DNA of 15,512 nt from JACCUZ01 sp038246575 (GTDB taxonomy: Bacteria; Actinomycetota; Actinomycetes; JACCUZ01). A model generated the notes under the pieces. It saw only the letters and a program-made list of their open reading frames with translations, was not told the DNA's origin and did no database searches. Both the position numbers and the translations under genes were made by a program. The stretch spans positions 1-15,512 of the forward strand of contig JBBRVU010000090.1 of NCBI GenBank assembly GCA_038246575.1, in the 5' to 3' direction. How positions within the stretch are numbered: the stretch's first letter is position 1; the number at the start of each line of letters is the position of its first letter. This document shows, in pieces, positions 13,873 through 15,512 of this stretch.

Positions 13873-13883
13873 GATGACCGGCC
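13863..13883 (+). terminator. Weak hairpin at GH15 stop
   Basis: GGCCGG (13863-13868) and CCGGCC (13878-13883) can pair across a 9-base loop that contains the GH15 stop. There is no T-tract, so intrinsic termination is only a possibility. Confidence 0.25.
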
Positions 13884-13971
13884 CCGGTGCCTTGGGGATC
13901 GGCACTCGGCCTGGACGCGAGCGTGAACGGCCGGGGCTACGGTCGGGGTCGCGCGACCCGTCCGGAGGCCG

Positions 13972-14345
13972 ATGTCCCCGGGCCGCGCGCACCGCAGAGC
14001 GACGACCACGAGCTGGGGTCCCGGCCGCGGGCCGGCGACGAGAGCGCGTCTGTGGAGATCGTCGCCGCGTGGTCACCGATGATGCTGCTGGTTGGCTCGC
14101 GGCCACCTCTCCACCGACGCGTCCTGCGAGGAGATCGTGCAGGAGACGTGACTCGCAGTCATCCGCGGGCTGGGCGCGTTCGAGGGGCGATCCTCCGTAG
14201 GTACGTGGACGTTCCGCATCCTGACCAACCTCGCCAAGACCCGCGGGGTGCGCGACGCCCGGTGTGTCCCCGTGTCCTCGTTCTCGCCGCCGGTCGGCAC
14301 CCCCGCGGTCGATCCCGACCGGTTGCGACCCCGCCGGTGCGGCCG
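13972..14345 (+). pseudogene. Broken ECF (sigma-70 family) sigma factor gene
   Basis: After a ribosome site (GGAGG, 13964-13968) and ATG 13972, the next recognisable region reads in another frame as SDDHELGSRPRAGDESASVE and IVAAWSPMML, typical of ECF region 2. After another frame change near 14090 it continues LARGHLSTDASCEEIVQET, then a TGA (14149-14151) where ECF factors have Trp, and LAVIRGLGAFEGRSS, TWTFRILTNLAKTRGVRDAR. The reading decays near VDPDRLRP and region 4.2 is absent. Two frame changes, one stop and a lost DNA-binding region mark a dead gene. The whole 575-base interval between GH15 and the SDR gene holds this remnant and otherwise nothing I recognise. Confidence 0.82.
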
Positions 14346-14423
14346 AGCGCGCCGCTGCCGGTTGAGACGTTGGGTGCACGGGCTCAGGACGAGCTGGTGG
14401 CTGTCTTCCGCACCTTCCGCCGT

Positions 14424-14447
14424 GGCCCCGCGGAGACTAGCGGGGCC
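14424..14447 (-). terminator. GC-rich hairpin after the SDR stop
   Basis: GGCCCCGC (14424-14431) and GCGGGGCC (14440-14447) form an 8-bp perfect stem with an 8-base loop, directly past the TAG stop at 14450-14448 on the minus strand. No T-run follows. Such stem-only terminators are common in actinobacteria, but function here is inferred. Confidence 0.5.
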
Positions 14448-15200
14448 CTAGGTCCGCCGGTCGACCTTGTGCTGAGCCGCCTGCGCCAGCGGCTTGACCA
14501 CCAGCAGGTCGATGTCGACGTGCGGCGGCCGGGTCACGCACCACGCGACGCAGTCGGCGACGTCCTCGGCGGTGAGCGGGGCGTCGACCCCCTCGTAAAC
14601 CTTGGCCGCGCGGGCTGCGTCGCCGCCGAAGCGAGTGAGTGAGAACTCGTCGGTGGCGACCATGCCCGGCGCGATCTCGGTGACGCGCACGGGCTGACCG
14701 TTGAGCTCCAGCCGCAGCGTCTCGGTCATCACCGCGACACCGTGCTTGGCAGCGGTGTAGCCGCCACCTCCCTCGTACGCGATGCGGCCCGCGGTCGATC
14801 CCATCATCACGACGTGCCCCTGGCCGCTGGCCACCAGCGCCGGCAGCAAGGCCCTCGTCACCTGCAGCGCCCCGATGACGTTCACCTCGTACATCCGTCG
14901 CCAGTCGTCGGGGTCGGACTCCGCGACCGTGTCCATCCCCAGTGCGAGGCCGGCGTTGTTGACGAGCACGGTCACCTCGGGGACCTGTTCGGCCAGCGCG
15001 GCCACCGACTCCGCCGAGGTCACGTCGAGCGTGATCGCGCGGGCGCCGGTCTCCGCGCACAGCGCGTCGAGCCGGTCCCGGCGCCGGGCCGCCGCCACCA
15101 CGTCGAACCCCTCGGCGGCCAGCCGCCGGGCGGTGGCGGCGCCGATGCCGCTGCTCGCCCCGGTGACCACCGCGGTTCCCCGATCTCCACCGTTCGTCAT
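14448..15200 (-). CDS. Short-chain dehydrogenase/reductase (SDR), classical type
   Basis: This 250-residue classical SDR has the NAD(P)-binding TGASSGIG (13-20), NNAG (81-84), the catalytic S135 in MMGSTAG, and YTAAK with Y148 and K152. The RRR run after the first strand favours NADPH. The tail includes a C-terminal segment ending in KPLAQAAQHKVDRRT. The substrate is unknown. ATG 15200 precedes the first beta-strand by 9 residues. ATG 15209 is an alternative, and a possible leaderless -10 (CAGGAT) lies 7 bases before 15200. It is divergent from mshA; in M. tuberculosis an SDR gene (Rv0484c) also lies close to mshA on the opposite strand. Confidence 0.92.
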   Translation of the reverse strand: MTNGGDRGTAVVTGASSGIGAATARRLAAEGFDVVAAARRRDRLDALCAETGARAITLDVTSAESVAALAEQVPEVTVLVNNAGLALGMDTVAESDPDDWRRMYEVNVIGALQVTRALLPALVASGQGHVVMMGSTAGRIAYEGGGGYTAAKHGVAVMTETLRLELNGQPVRVTEIAPGMVATDEFSLTRFGGDAARAAKVYEGVDAPLTAEDVADCVAWCVTRPPHVDIDLLVVKPLAQAAQHKVDRRT

Positions 15201-15304
15201 GGGCAGCATCCTGCCCCCCGGGCACAGCCGGTCCCCAGGTGGGTGAGCGGGGCGGGAATGGGGCACGCTCTCTTGCGGTTGGCCACCTGACGGAGGTATC
15301 TGAC

Positions 15305-15512
15305 GTGAGCACGACGATCATTCGGCCGCGCGGCGCGCTGCCGCGCCGCATCGCCATGGTCAGCGTGCACACCTCGCCCCTCGACCAGCCCGGCACCGGC
15401 GACGCGGGCGGCATGAATGTCTACGTCGTCGAGCTCTCCCGGCGGCTGGCCGCGCTCGGCGTCGAGGTGGACGTGATCACGCGCGCCACCAGCTCGGACC
15501 TGCCACCCACGG
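15305..15512 (+). CDS. mshA: MshA, D-inositol-3-phosphate glycosyltransferase (5' end only)
   Basis: Sixty-nine codons are visible and the frame runs off the window. MshA makes GlcNAc-inositol-3-phosphate from UDP-GlcNAc and inositol-3-phosphate, the first step of mycothiol synthesis. The N-terminus holds RIAMVSVHTSPLDQPGTGD and AGGMNVYVVELSRRLA, with the GT-B family's nucleotide and inositol-phosphate contacts, and VDVITRATSSDLPP. The GTG at 15305 is preceded by GGAGG (15292-15296) at 8 bases. It implies a mycothiol-producing actinobacterium. Divergent from the SDR gene, 104 bases away. Confidence 0.93.
   Translation, partial: MSTTIIRPRGALPRRIAMVSVHTSPLDQPGTGDAGGMNVYVVELSRRLAALGVEVDVITRATSSDLPPT

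Noticed and set aside
11578..14379. A 933-codon open frame on the minus strand
   Set aside because: It runs antisense to the VOC, GH15 and sigma remnants, all of which show family motifs. Long antisense frames are expected at this GC content, and its sequence is compositionally odd.

Overview
The window is high-GC actinobacterial DNA. Its dense, short-spaced genes often begin with GTG. It ends in the start of mshA (mycothiol glycosyltransferase), a marker of Actinobacteria, and it carries an HbhA-like protein and a c-di-GMP-dependent anti-sigma factor of the RsiG type. The overall flavour is Nocardioides-like, but this is an impression from protein wording and not a database result.

Left edge (1-1446, minus): a DUF4388 protein whose 3' end lies outside the window. 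Its C-terminal half is a charged helical region containing at least six tandem 57-bp units.

Central plus-strand unit (1657-8283): six genes with GTGA, CTGA and ATGA overlaps or gaps of about 10 bases or less. In order they are a BKACE/DUF849 beta-keto acid cleavage enzyme, an RsiG homologue with both copies of the c-di-GMP signature, an L-asparaginase of the Rhizobium etli type that apparently starts at CTG, an alpha/beta hydrolase, an S51/GATase-like domain fused to a CysRS-type C-terminal domain, and a PAS-GAF-PP2C-HATPase phosphatase/anti-sigma hybrid. Two kinds of sigma-factor control (c-di-GMP/anti-sigma and partner switching) are therefore encoded together.

8335-9870 (plus): a leaderless Xre regulator with a palindrome inside its promoter spacer, translationally coupled to an HbhA-like Lys-rich protein, followed by a DUF2516 membrane protein. 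This matches the Mycobacterium tuberculosis order Rv0474-hbhA-Rv0476. An AlaX-type alanyl-tRNA editing protein (9875-10615) follows 4 bases later.

10636-13872: a minus-strand cupin with a good leaderless promoter, a decayed macro-domain gene (11131-11471), a VOC/glyoxalase-fold protein, and a GH15 trehalase/glucoamylase-like enzyme preceded by nested repeats.

13873-15512: a wrecked ECF sigma factor gene (two frame changes, one stop, region 4 missing), a minus-strand short-chain dehydrogenase, and the divergent start of mshA. The SDR/mshA arrangement resembles Rv0484c/mshA, so the window looks like a rearranged version of the hbhA-mshA neighbourhood.

The most striking observation is the RsiG homologue: both E(X)3S(X)2R(X)3Q(X)3D motifs are intact, and it lies in an operon with metabolic genes and a partner-switching phosphatase, with no WhiG gene in the window.
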